From the NCBI GenBank assembly GCA_013360395.1, contig JABWBQ010000011.1, positions 1 to 61,984 on the forward strand: 61,984 nucleotides of DNA, given 5' to 3'. A program made the position numbers and the translations under genes. The stretch's first letter is position 1. Every line of letters starts with the position of its first letter. Source of the DNA: Flavobacteriales bacterium (GTDB taxonomy: Bacteria > Bacteroidota > Bacteroidia > Flavobacteriales_F > PHOS-HE28). Shown here one piece after another: positions 16,026 to 23,179 of this stretch. Below the pieces are notes generated by a model. That model saw only the letters and a list, made by a program, of their open reading frames with translations. It had not been told where the DNA came from and made no database searches.

Positions 16026-17729
16026 ATGAGGAATATTATTCTGATTATAAGCATATTAAACTCATTTATTTGCCTTGCTCAACAACCAGTTTGGAACGGC
16101 ACTCCACGGGCTCCGCTGGACATCCCGTTGCTGGTTTCGGGCAACTTCATGGAGCTGCGGTCGGACCATTTCCATTCGGGGGTGGACCTGAAGACCAACG
16201 GCGTGGAAGGGTTGCCCGTGCGTGTGGTGGCCGATGGGCGCGTGAGCCGGGTGAAGATGAGCCCCTGGGGGTACGGCATCGCCGTGTACGTGGACCACGC
16301 GGGCGGACTGACCACGGTGTACGGCCACCTGCGGTCCCTGGCCCCGGCTCTGGCCCAACAAGTGCTTGAGGCCCAATACAAAGCACAGGACTATAGCGTG
16401 GACCTCACCCCGCCTGCCGTGGACCTGCAGGTGGCGGCCGGGGACCAGATCGGCCTGAGCGGCAACACCGGTGGCAGCTCCGCACCCCACCTGCACTACG
16501 AGGTACGCCGAACGGCCGACCAGCACGCCTTGGACCCCGAGGCCTTCGGCCTGGAGCTTACGGACACCCGCGCACCCGTGGTGCATGGCCTGCGGATCTA
16601 CGCCTTGGACAGCACCGCGCGGTACAGCCCCTATCCCGGCAAGGCCAAGGGGTTCGCCGCCGAGGTCGGTCCCGGTGGCTACCGGTTGCGGCCCGGTGCC
16701 GAGCCCGCTGCCATCGGTCCCATCGGGTTGGCCGTGCATGCCGTGGACCATTACGACGGTTCATCCAACGTGTGCGGGGTGCGCAGCATCACCCTCGACG
16801 TGGACGGCCAGCGCCACTTCAGCGCCCACCTGGACGAAGTGGACTTCGCCCTGCAGCGCTACGTGAACGCCCACATGGACCATGCCTTGTTCCGGGCGGA
16901 CGACATGCACTACCACCGGTGCTACCGGCAGCCCAACGACCGCTCCATCCTGTACGAGGGCCAGGGGGTCTTCGTCCCCACCCCGGGCCGGGTGCACCAC
17001 TGCGTCATCACCGTGACGGATGCCAACGGGAACCGGTCGGAACTGCGTTTCGACCTGCGGGGAGCCACGGCCGAGGAGGCCCGCACCTGGCCGGGGCGGC
17101 CCGCCGGCGTCAACATGTTCCATTGGGACCGGGAGAACGTGCTGGTGCAGCCGGGCCTTCGTTTCACCCTGCCTGCCAACGCCTTGTACGACGATGAACC
17201 CATCGTTTACAGCCGCGCGGACACGCCGGTCAAAAGCCTTTCACCCCTCCACCAGGTGCTCAGTGAGCTGGTGCCGTTGCATGTGCAGGCCGAGGTGTCC
17301 GTGCAGGCCGATGTACCGCCCGCGCTGGAAGCCAAGGCGGTGGTGGTCCGGCACGACCGCAAGGGCAGGGTCGCCAGCTTGGGCGGCCGGTGGAACGGCG
17401 GTTGGGTATCGGCCCGCACCAAGTCGTTCGGCGGCTTCCACGTCCAGGTGGACACCGTGCCCCCCACCCTGCAACCGCTCGACCTGCGGGCGGACATGCG
17501 GGGGCGCGACGGCTTCCGCTTCAAGGTCCAGGACGACCTGAGCGGTGTGGACAAGTGGAACGCCACCCTGGATGGCCGATGGATCCTGCTCGTGTACGAC
17601 CCCAAGGCCAAAACGCTGACGCACCACTTCGACCGGTACAGCGAAGGCACGGGCACCCGCACGTTGGTGGTGGAGGTGACCGATGAACGGGGCAACCGCC
17701 GACGCAGCACCCACCAATTCCAGCGCTAA
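16026..17729 (+). CDS. Secreted M23-family metallopeptidase
   Basis: A 567-aa exported protein: an N-terminal signal peptide (about 1-18, ILIISILNSFICLAQ) leads into an M23/LytM domain at about 35-170. Zinc and catalytic signatures are present: HFHSGVDLKT (His/Asp ligands) and SSAPHLHYEV (HxH). This implies a peptidoglycan endopeptidase or a LytM-type regulator. The remaining 400 residues are beta-rich and contain a segment VQDDLSGVDKWNATLDGRW like Ig-fold accessory domains. The first 20 codons are strikingly AT-rich against a GC-rich body. It is monocistronic, divergent from the zapA unit. Confidence 0.87.
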   Translation: MRNIILIISILNSFICLAQQPVWNGTPRAPLDIPLLVSGNFMELRSDHFHSGVDLKTNGVEGLPVRVVADGRVSRVKMSPWGYGIAVYVDHAGGLTTVYGHLRSLAPALAQQVLEAQYKAQDYSVDLTPPAVDLQVAAGDQIGLSGNTGGSSAPHLHYEVRRTADQHALDPEAFGLELTDTRAPVVHGLRIYALDSTARYSPYPGKAKGFAAEVGPGGYRLRPGAEPAAIGPIGLAVHAVDHYDGSSNVCGVRSITLDVDGQRHFSAHLDEVDFALQRYVNAHMDHALFRADDMHYHRCYRQPNDRSILYEGQGVFVPTPGRVHHCVITVTDANGNRSELRFDLRGATAEEARTWPGRPAGVNMFHWDRENVLVQPGLRFTLPANALYDDEPIVYSRADTPVKSLSPLHQVLSELVPLHVQAEVSVQADVPPALEAKAVVVRHDRKGRVASLGGRWNGGWVSARTKSFGGFHVQVDTVPPTLQPLDLRADMRGRDGFRFKVQDDLSGVDKWNATLDGRWILLVYDPKAKTLTHHFDRYSEGTGTRTLVVEVTDERGNRRRSTHQFQR

Positions 17730-17759
17730 GGCGCGGGGGACGACGGCTTGCGACGGGGT

Positions 17760-18038
17760 TCAGCGGTCCACGACCAGGCGGCCGCTCCACCCCCGGTCGT
17801 CCCCGATCACCCGCAGGGTATAGACCCCGACCGGCAGCCCCGCCAGGTCAACCGCCATCACGGCCGAGGGTCCCACGCGTCCCACCTCGCGCACCACACG
17901 ACCACCACCGTCCTGCAGCACAAGCATGCCGGTGGCGCCCTGCGGAAGGCGGACGTGCATGACATCCTCGCCCTCGACGTGGTGGGCTCCGGCAACGCTG
18001 AGGAAGGAAAGGGCGAAGGCCAGGAACAACGGTCGCAT
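17760..18038 (-). CDS. Small secreted protein consisting of a T9SS-sorting-like domain
   Basis: A 92-aa protein: a signal peptide (residues 1-18, FLAFALSFLSVAGAHH) is followed by a single beta-sandwich-like module. It ends in LAGLPVGVYTLRVIGDD and GRLVVDR, very like type IX secretion type-A sorting domains (G-x-Y-x-L/V-x-V ... K/R-L/I-V-V). A sorting domain without cargo is unusual. The protein could itself be cargo or a degenerate remnant. The start at 18038 is preferred because a signal peptide begins there and a TACCTTGA element ends 4 nt before it. Confidence 0.6.
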   Translation of the reverse strand: MRPLFLAFALSFLSVAGAHHVEGEDVMHVRLPQGATGMLVLQDGGGRVVREVGRVGPSAVMAVDLAGLPVGVYTLRVIGDDRGWSGRLVVDR

Positions 18039-18042
18039 GGCC

Positions 18043-18050
18043 TCAAGGTA
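18043..18050 (-). promoter_or_regulatory. -7-like element TACCTTGA
   Basis: The minus strand reads TACCTTGA, with 4 nt between it and the ATG at 18038. It is divergent from the TACCTTTG at 18105. Confidence 0.45.
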
Positions 18051-18104
18051 AGGCGGTCGGCGTCCGTATGGCAAGGTCCTTGGGAAGCCGGCCCCGGTGG
18101 AAAC

Positions 18105-18112
18105 TACCTTTG
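18105..18112 (+). promoter_or_regulatory. -7 element TACCTTTG heading the carrier-protein operon
   Basis: Exact consensus, only 5 nt from the ATG at 18118. Transcription from it would give an mRNA with essentially no leader. It drives the five overlapping genes up to 21932. Confidence 0.65.
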
Positions 18113-18117
18113 GCGCG

Positions 18118-18750
18118 ATGCGGACATGCTTGTTGCTCGGGGCCCTGCTGGGCCTCTTGGAGGTCAGGGCCCAGGTGGCCTCCCCGGAACGTGACCTGGT
18201 CCAGTTCAGCGGTGTGGTGGTGAGCGGTGACAGCCTGCTGCCGGTGCCCTTCACCAACATCCTGATCAAGCACAGCTACCGGGGCACCATCAGCGACGTG
18301 TACGGCTACTTCTCGTTCGTGGCGGCCGAGGGCGACACGGTGATCTTCTCGGCCGTGGGCTTCAAGCGGTCGCAGTTCGTGATCCCGACGGACCTGGAGG
18401 AGAGCAAGTACAGCATGATCCACCAGCTGACGGCCGACACCATCCTGCTGGGGCAGGCCAACGTGTACCCGTGGCCGAGCCGCGAGCAGTTCCGTGATGC
18501 CTTCCTGAACCTGCGGCTGGCCGATGACGACTACCAGCTGGCCATGCGCAACCTGAGCGCGGCCGAGATGCTGCAGCGTATGGAGAACCTGCCGCCTGAC
18601 GCGTACGAGAGCTTCGGCTACCAGATGGCCATGGACCGCACGCGGCTGTACCAGCAGGGCGGCATGCCCACGGTGAACCTCTTCAACCCCATCGCCTGGG
18701 CGCAGTTCCTGCAAGCCTGGAAGTCGGGGGCCTTCAGGAAGAAGCAGTGA
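18118..18750 (+). CDS. Secreted CarboxypepD_reg-like domain protein
   Basis: A 210-aa protein with a signal peptide (residues 1-19, LLLGALLGLLEVRAQ) followed by a carboxypeptidase-regulatory-like beta sandwich at about 32-110: FSGVVVSGDSLLPVPFTNILI, GYFSFVAAEGDTVIFSAVGF. The C-terminal 100 residues are polar and helical and have no assignable domain. Such modules occur at the N-termini of TonB receptors and in surface proteins of Bacteroidota. Its stop overlaps the GTG start of the adenylation enzyme, so an envelope protein and a biosynthetic enzyme are co-translated. Confidence 0.75.
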   Translation: MRTCLLLGALLGLLEVRAQVASPERDLVQFSGVVVSGDSLLPVPFTNILIKHSYRGTISDVYGYFSFVAAEGDTVIFSAVGFKRSQFVIPTDLEESKYSMIHQLTADTILLGQANVYPWPSREQFRDAFLNLRLADDDYQLAMRNLSAAEMLQRMENLPPDAYESFGYQMAMDRTRLYQQGGMPTVNLFNPIAWAQFLQAWKSGAFRKKQ

Positions 18751-20267
18751 GCGCCCCCACGACCGTTGTCGGCCCGTTGTGGTCCTATTTCGAGCGTTCC
18801 TGGCGCCGGGCACCCGGGGCGGTGGCGCTGCATGTGGACGGCCGGGCCTGGACCTACGACGAGCTGGCCCTGCGGGCCCTGGCCGTGAGCCGGGCCGTGC
18901 GCGACAAGGGCGTGCAGGGACCTTTCGTGGGCCTGTACGCCCAGCGCAGCCTCGGGGCCTATGCGGGGGTGCTGGGCATCCTCCACGCCGGCAAGGCCTA
19001 CGTGCCGCTGAACCCGCAACTGCCGGTGGAGCGCCTGGCCACCATCGCCGGGCTGGCCGACCTGGACCTGATCGTGGCCGACCCGGCACGCGCCCCAGGA
19101 GCGCACGAACTGGCCGCACGGTGCCCCGCGGGTTGCACGGTGGCCCTGGCGGATGCGGGCACCGGCACCAGCACCGGACCGGTGGCCGGGGACGTGGCCT
19201 ACATGCTGTTCACCTCCGGCAGCACCGGCGTGCCCAAAGGGGTGCCCATCCGGCAGGCCAACGTGGTGGCCTACGTGGAGCACCTGCTGGAACGCTTTGC
19301 ACCGGGACCCGACGACCGCTTCTCCCAGACCTTCGAGCTCACCTTCGACCTCAGCGTGCACGACCTGTTCCTGTGCTGGGCCGCCGGGGCCGCGTTGTAC
19401 GTGCTGCCGCAGGACCAGCTGATGGCGCCGGCGCGGTTCATCCGCGAGCACGGCATCACCCAGTGGTTCAGCGTGCCCAGCGCGGCGGTGCTGATGGACC
19501 GCATGCGCTTGCTGAAGCCCGGCGCCTTCCCCGGCCTGCGGGTGAGCGCCTTCTGCGGCGAGCCGCTGCCGGCCGACCTGGCCGTGAAGTGGGCCGCGGC
19601 CACCCCCAACGGCCGGGTGGAGAACCTCTACGGCCCCACCGAGGCCACCATCGCCATCACGGGCCACGTGCTGAACGCCGCAGCGCCCAAGCAGCGGCTG
19701 GGCATCCTCAGCATCGGCCGCCCCTTCCCCACGGCGCGCATCCGGGTGGTGGGCGCCGAGGGTCGCGATGCCGACGAGGGCGAGCTGTGGCTGGGCGGTC
19801 CGCAACTGGCCGCCGGCTATTGGAAGGACGACGCGCGGACCGAGGCAGCGTTCGTGACGCACGATGGTGCGCGGTACTACCGCACCGGCGACCTGGTGCA
19901 GCGCGATGCCGACGGCGACCTCTTCTTCATCAGCAGGCTGGACGACCAGGTGAAGGTGCGCGGGCATCGCATCGAGCTGCAGGAGGTGAATCAGGTGCTC
20001 AAGGCGGTGAGCGGTGCGGCGTTCGCCTACGCCCTGGCCCACCCGGTGCGCGACGGCATCGCCCAAGGCATCGAGGCCTTCCTTCCCGCGGCCATGCAGG
20101 CCCAGGGCGGGACCATCCTGGAGGCCTGCGCCGCACGGCTGCCGGACTACATGGTGCCGGCGCGGCTGCACTTCACCGACGACATCCCGTACACCACCAG
20201 CGGCAAGGCCGACCTGCGGGCCCTGCGCGCCCGGCTCGAACATCCTGCGAGCCCCGCCGACCGATAA
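18747..20267 (+). CDS. AMP-dependent (amino)acyl adenylation enzyme, DltA/NRPS A-domain-like
   Basis: A 506-aa member of the ANL superfamily that activates a carboxylic or amino acid as acyl-AMP and loads it on a carrier protein. Core motifs: FTSGSTGVPKG (A3), NLYGPTEAT (A5), YRTGDL (A7), RLDDQVKVRGHRIEL (A8) and the catalytic TSGK with Lys487 (A10). Length and spacing match stand-alone D-alanine:carrier ligases (DltA) and NRPS A domains. It starts at GTG 18747 overlapping the previous stop (GTGA). A DltC-like carrier gene follows 10 nt downstream. The substrate cannot be predicted by eye. Confidence 0.88.
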   Translation: MSAPTTVVGPLWSYFERSWRRAPGAVALHVDGRAWTYDELALRALAVSRAVRDKGVQGPFVGLYAQRSLGAYAGVLGILHAGKAYVPLNPQLPVERLATIAGLADLDLIVADPARAPGAHELAARCPAGCTVALADAGTGTSTGPVAGDVAYMLFTSGSTGVPKGVPIRQANVVAYVEHLLERFAPGPDDRFSQTFELTFDLSVHDLFLCWAAGAALYVLPQDQLMAPARFIREHGITQWFSVPSAAVLMDRMRLLKPGAFPGLRVSAFCGEPLPADLAVKWAAATPNGRVENLYGPTEATIAITGHVLNAAAPKQRLGILSIGRPFPTARIRVVGAEGRDADEGELWLGGPQLAAGYWKDDARTEAAFVTHDGARYYRTGDLVQRDADGDLFFISRLDDQVKVRGHRIELQEVNQVLKAVSGAAFAYALAHPVRDGIAQGIEAFLPAAMQAQGGTILEACAARLPDYMVPARLHFTDDIPYTTSGKADLRALRARLEHPASPADR

Positions 20268-20272
20268 CTTCG
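20265..20272 (+). promoter_or_regulatory. -7-like TAACTTCG built on the ligase stop codon
   Basis: The TAA stop of the adenylation gene (20265-20267) is the TA of a TAACTTCG element ending 5 nt before the carrier-protein ATG. It could be an internal promoter of the operon, with the same geometry as at 8643. Confidence 0.35.
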
Positions 20273-20277
20273 GCCCC

Positions 20278-20544
20278 ATGTCCCTCAACGAAGTCACCCT
20301 GCGCGAGCGGGTCCGTGCCGCACTGGCGCCCCGGCTCGCGGAAATGGGCCTCACCCAGGCGGATGTGGGCGACGGCATGAGCCTCACCCAGAGCGGTGTG
20401 CTCGACTCCTTCGCCCTGATGGAACTGATCGGCGGGCTTGAACAGGCCTTGGGCGTGGAGCTCGACTTCGAGGCGATCGAGCCGGAGCGGATCACCACGG
20501 TGAAGGGGCTGGCCTCCGCCTTCGCCCAAGCCCTTGCCGCGTGA
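20278..20544 (+). CDS. Acyl/peptidyl carrier protein (DltC-like)
   Basis: An 88-aa carrier protein. The phosphopantetheine attachment motif is SGVLDSFALMELI with Ser44, preceded by an acidic helix and followed by LEQALGVELDFEAIEPERITTV, the usual helix II-III region. It would carry the acyl or aminoacyl group activated by the upstream ligase. It ends in an overlap (GTGA) with a GNAT acyltransferase. The length is standard for free-standing carrier proteins. Confidence 0.88.
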   Translation: MSLNEVTLRERVRAALAPRLAEMGLTQADVGDGMSLTQSGVLDSFALMELIGGLEQALGVELDFEAIEPERITTVKGLASAFAQALAA

Positions 20545-21050
20545 CCGAGGTCCGCGCCCTGGATCGTGATGCGGCGCCGGAGGACCTGCGGGCCGTGGAA
20601 GCGTTGTTCACCGCCATGTACGGCCACATGGACGGCCTGGGGCTCATGGTGCCGTTGGCGCCCGACGGTGCCGGCCTGTGGTTGAAGGCGCTGCTGCCCA
20701 TGCTGGGCAAGCTCCACACCATCCAGGTGGCCTGGGCGACGCCCCAGCCGGCGGACGGTCCGGACGCCAGGCCCCGACCCGTGGGCTTCGCCGCCGGCAG
20801 CATCCGGGTGGGTCCCGCGCACCTGGGGGGCATCCGTTCGGGCGCGGTGACCCACCTGTACGTGGACCCGGCCGCGCGCGGGGCCGGCCTCGGCCACCGG
20901 CTTTACGAGGCTCTCGCCGCCTGGTTCGCCGAGCGGGACCTGCGGCACCAGGAGCTGGAGGTGCTGGTGAACAACGAGGCCGCCCGCCGCTTCTGGACCT
21001 CCCTGGGCTTCGTGCCGGACCACCTCGTGATGCGGCGGATGCCGGGCTGA
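20541..21050 (+). CDS. GNAT-family N-acetyltransferase
   Basis: A 169-aa GNAT domain: VTHLYVDPAARGAGLGHRLYEAL (motif A, with R-x-x-G-x-G/A at about 118-123) and VNNEAARRFWTSLGFVPDH (motif B). It transfers an acyl group from CoA, or possibly from the carrier protein, to an amine. The GTG start at 20541 overlaps the carrier-protein stop. It is followed after 3 nt by an AAC(3)-like transferase, so two acyltransferases of different folds sit in one operon. Confidence 0.85.
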   Translation: MTEVRALDRDAAPEDLRAVEALFTAMYGHMDGLGLMVPLAPDGAGLWLKALLPMLGKLHTIQVAWATPQPADGPDARPRPVGFAAGSIRVGPAHLGGIRSGAVTHLYVDPAARGAGLGHRLYEALAAWFAERDLRHQELEVLVNNEAARRFWTSLGFVPDHLVMRRMPG

Positions 21051-21053
21051 CCC

Positions 21054-21932
21054 ATGGCGATCGCGGAGGACCAGGTGCTCTTCGCCAACGGTGCCCAACG
21101 CACCACGGCGGGCGACCTGCTGCACGCCCTGCACGACCTGGGGGTGCGGCCGGGCGACCTGCTGTTCCTGCACACCGACCTGCTGCGCTTCGGCCGGCCC
21201 GCGCCGGAGCTGATGCGTGTGCGCGGGGCGCTCTTCGACGCGCTGATCGCCGTGCTGCGCGAAGCCATCGGCCCGCAGGGCACCCTGATGATGCTCACCC
21301 TGTCCACCCGCACCCTGGACACCGGGCGGTTCGACGTGGAGCGCACTCCGGGGGAGGCGGGCGCCCTCACCGAACACTTCCGGCAGCTGCCCGGCGTGCG
21401 GCGCATCCCCCACCCCACGCACAGTGCGGCCGTGCAGGGACCCAAGGCGGACCTGTTCATGCATCCGCCGGTGCATCCCTTCGGCGCCGGTTCGATGTTC
21501 GACCTCCTCAAACGTGAAGGCGGCAAGCTGGTCTTCCTGGGGGCCGACTTCCATTGGTGCACCTTCAACCACCACATCGAGACCCTGCTGCCCGTGCGCT
21601 ACCGGCGGGAGCTGCGGGTGCCCATGACCATCGTGGCGCAGGGGGTCGAGCGCAGCACCGAGGCCATCCGCTTCCGCAAGCCCGCCCGCTACTGGACCAG
21701 CTTCGCGCGTTTCCGCACGGTGCTGCTGGAGCGTGGCATCCTGCGGGAGCGCGCGGTGGGTCGCGGCGTGGTCGCCGTCTCCGAGGCGATGGCGCAGTTC
21801 ACCCTGGGCACCGAGCTGCTGGGCCGTGACGAGCGCTACTTCATGAACGTGCAGCCGTGGGGGCGCTTCCTGCTCTTCAAGGCCAGGGAAAGGGCCGGCA
21901 GGCTGCTGCGGGCGCTCGGGCTGCGCCGGTGA
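21054..21932 (+). CDS. AAC(3)-family N-acyltransferase
   Basis: A 292-aa protein of the aminoglycoside 3-N-acetyltransferase fold. Family landmarks: GDLLFLHTDLLRFG near 34-47, PQGTLMMLT near 74-82, HPTHSAAVQGP near 120-130, and the catalytic-region FLGADFHWCTFNHHIE with His173/174 and Glu176. Besides resistance enzymes, this fold includes transferases that acylate amino sugars in polysaccharide pathways. The carrier-protein context favours such a biosynthetic role over antibiotic resistance. It is the last gene of the operon; a 158-nt gap with a new promoter follows. Confidence 0.83.
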   Translation: MAIAEDQVLFANGAQRTTAGDLLHALHDLGVRPGDLLFLHTDLLRFGRPAPELMRVRGALFDALIAVLREAIGPQGTLMMLTLSTRTLDTGRFDVERTPGEAGALTEHFRQLPGVRRIPHPTHSAAVQGPKADLFMHPPVHPFGAGSMFDLLKREGGKLVFLGADFHWCTFNHHIETLLPVRYRRELRVPMTIVAQGVERSTEAIRFRKPARYWTSFARFRTVLLERGILRERAVGRGVVAVSEAMAQFTLGTELLGRDERYFMNVQPWGRFLLFKARERAGRLLRALGLRR

Positions 21933-22078
21933 ACCGGACCCGGCGCGGTGTGTTCCGCGGCCGAAGCCACACCGCACGCCTGATCGCCACTGCGCATCCC
22001 GGCCTTCTTTCCTGGCCGGTCCGTTCCCTGGTCCTGGTGCTGCCCGGAACACGGCCGAACGGTCTTTGGGGCAGCACA

Positions 22079-22086
22079 TAGCTTTG
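22079..22086 (+). promoter_or_regulatory. -7 element TAGCTTTG of the efflux operon
   Basis: Exact TAnnTTTG match with only 4 nt before the GTG start at 22091. It implies a leaderless mRNA starting with GTG. Confidence 0.6.
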
Positions 22087-22090
22087 GGCC

Positions 22091-23173
22091 GTGCGTGCCA
22101 CATACCTCCTCCCATGTCTTGTGCTCCTGGCCATGGGCTGCGGCCGCGGGCAGGAGACCACCCGGCCTGTCGTGGGCCCGATCACCGAGAGCATCTACGC
22201 GAGCGGCGTGGTGAAGGCCGCCGGCCAATACCAGGTGTACCCCACGGTGACCGGCACGGTGCTGGCGCTGCTGGTCAAGGAAGGCGATACGGTGGCCGCG
22301 GGCACACCGCTGCTGCGGATCGACGACCGTACGGCCGGTGCCGGTGCGCGCATCAGCGCGGCACAGGTGCAGCTGTTGGAGCGGAACGCCTCGGACAGCG
22401 GTCCGGTGATCGTCCAATTGCGCGAGGCCGAGGCGCAGGTGCGGGACCGCTACCGGGTGGACAGCACCAACCACGCGCGCCAGCAGGCCTTGTGGGCGCA
22501 GGGTATCGGCAGTCGCAACGAGCTGGACCAGCGCGAGCTGGCGTACAGCACGAGCAAGGCCGGGCTGAACCGCGCCGTGAAGGCCCTGCAGGAAGCGCGC
22601 GACCGCCTGCGCACCGAGTTGGAGGTGGCGCGGAACAACGCCGCGATCAGCACCGCCGGCAACGACGACCGCACGCCGCGCAGCCTGATCGACGGAGTGG
22701 TGTACGACCTGCTGGTGGAGCCGGGCGAACTGGCCACGCCGCAGCGTCCCATCGCCGTGGTGGGCAGCGCCACGGAACTGTACCTGGAGCTGGACGTGGA
22801 CGAACGCGACATCCGCTTGGTGGAGCCCGGCCAGCGCGTGGTGCTCACCCTGGACAGCCACGAGGACACCGTGCTCGAGGCCACCGTCACCCGCGTCATC
22901 CCCCTGATGGAACCGCGTTCGCGCACCTTCCGTGTGGAAGCGCACTTCAAGACCCCACCGGCGAAGCTCTTCCCCAACATCACCGCCGAGGCCAACATCG
23001 TGCTGCGCACCCGGGAGAACGCCCTCACCATTCCGGCGGCCTATCTGTTGCCCGGCGATTCGGTGCAGACCGGGGATGGCCACCGGGTGCACGTGACCAC
23101 CGGCGCGCGCGACCTGGAGAAGGTGGAGGTGCTCGACGGCATCACCGCCGGCACGGAGCTGGTGAAGCCGTAG
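22091..23173 (+). CDS. Efflux periplasmic adaptor lipoprotein (HlyD/MacA-like)
   Basis: A 360-aa membrane-fusion protein linking an inner-membrane ABC permease to an outer-membrane channel. It has a lipoprotein signal with lipobox LAMGC (Cys17), then a lipoyl-like half (VYPTVTGTVLALLVKEGDTVAAG, about 50-72), a coiled-coil hairpin (about 85-185), the second lipoyl half and a beta-barrel region (VVLTLDSHEDTVLEATVTRV). The start is GTG at 22091; no ATG precedes the signal peptide. The permease gene begins 6 nt downstream. Confidence 0.87.
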   Translation: MRATYLLPCLVLLAMGCGRGQETTRPVVGPITESIYASGVVKAAGQYQVYPTVTGTVLALLVKEGDTVAAGTPLLRIDDRTAGAGARISAAQVQLLERNASDSGPVIVQLREAEAQVRDRYRVDSTNHARQQALWAQGIGSRNELDQRELAYSTSKAGLNRAVKALQEARDRLRTELEVARNNAAISTAGNDDRTPRSLIDGVVYDLLVEPGELATPQRPIAVVGSATELYLELDVDERDIRLVEPGQRVVLTLDSHEDTVLEATVTRVIPLMEPRSRTFRVEAHFKTPPAKLFPNITAEANIVLRTRENALTIPAAYLLPGDSVQTGDGHRVHVTTGARDLEKVEVLDGITAGTELVKP

Positions 23174-23179
23174 TGCGGC

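Noticed and set aside
21054-21932. Aminoglycoside resistance gene
   Set aside because: The fold is AAC(3), but the gene is embedded in a carrier-protein biosynthetic operon with native codon usage and no mobile element, so a resistance role is not the best reading.
18618-22115. A 1165-residue open frame on the minus strand across the carrier-protein operon
   Set aside because: It is antisense to five genes with clear motifs, and its composition (rich in Gly, Arg, Ala, His, Gln with no domains) is that of a GC-rich shadow frame.
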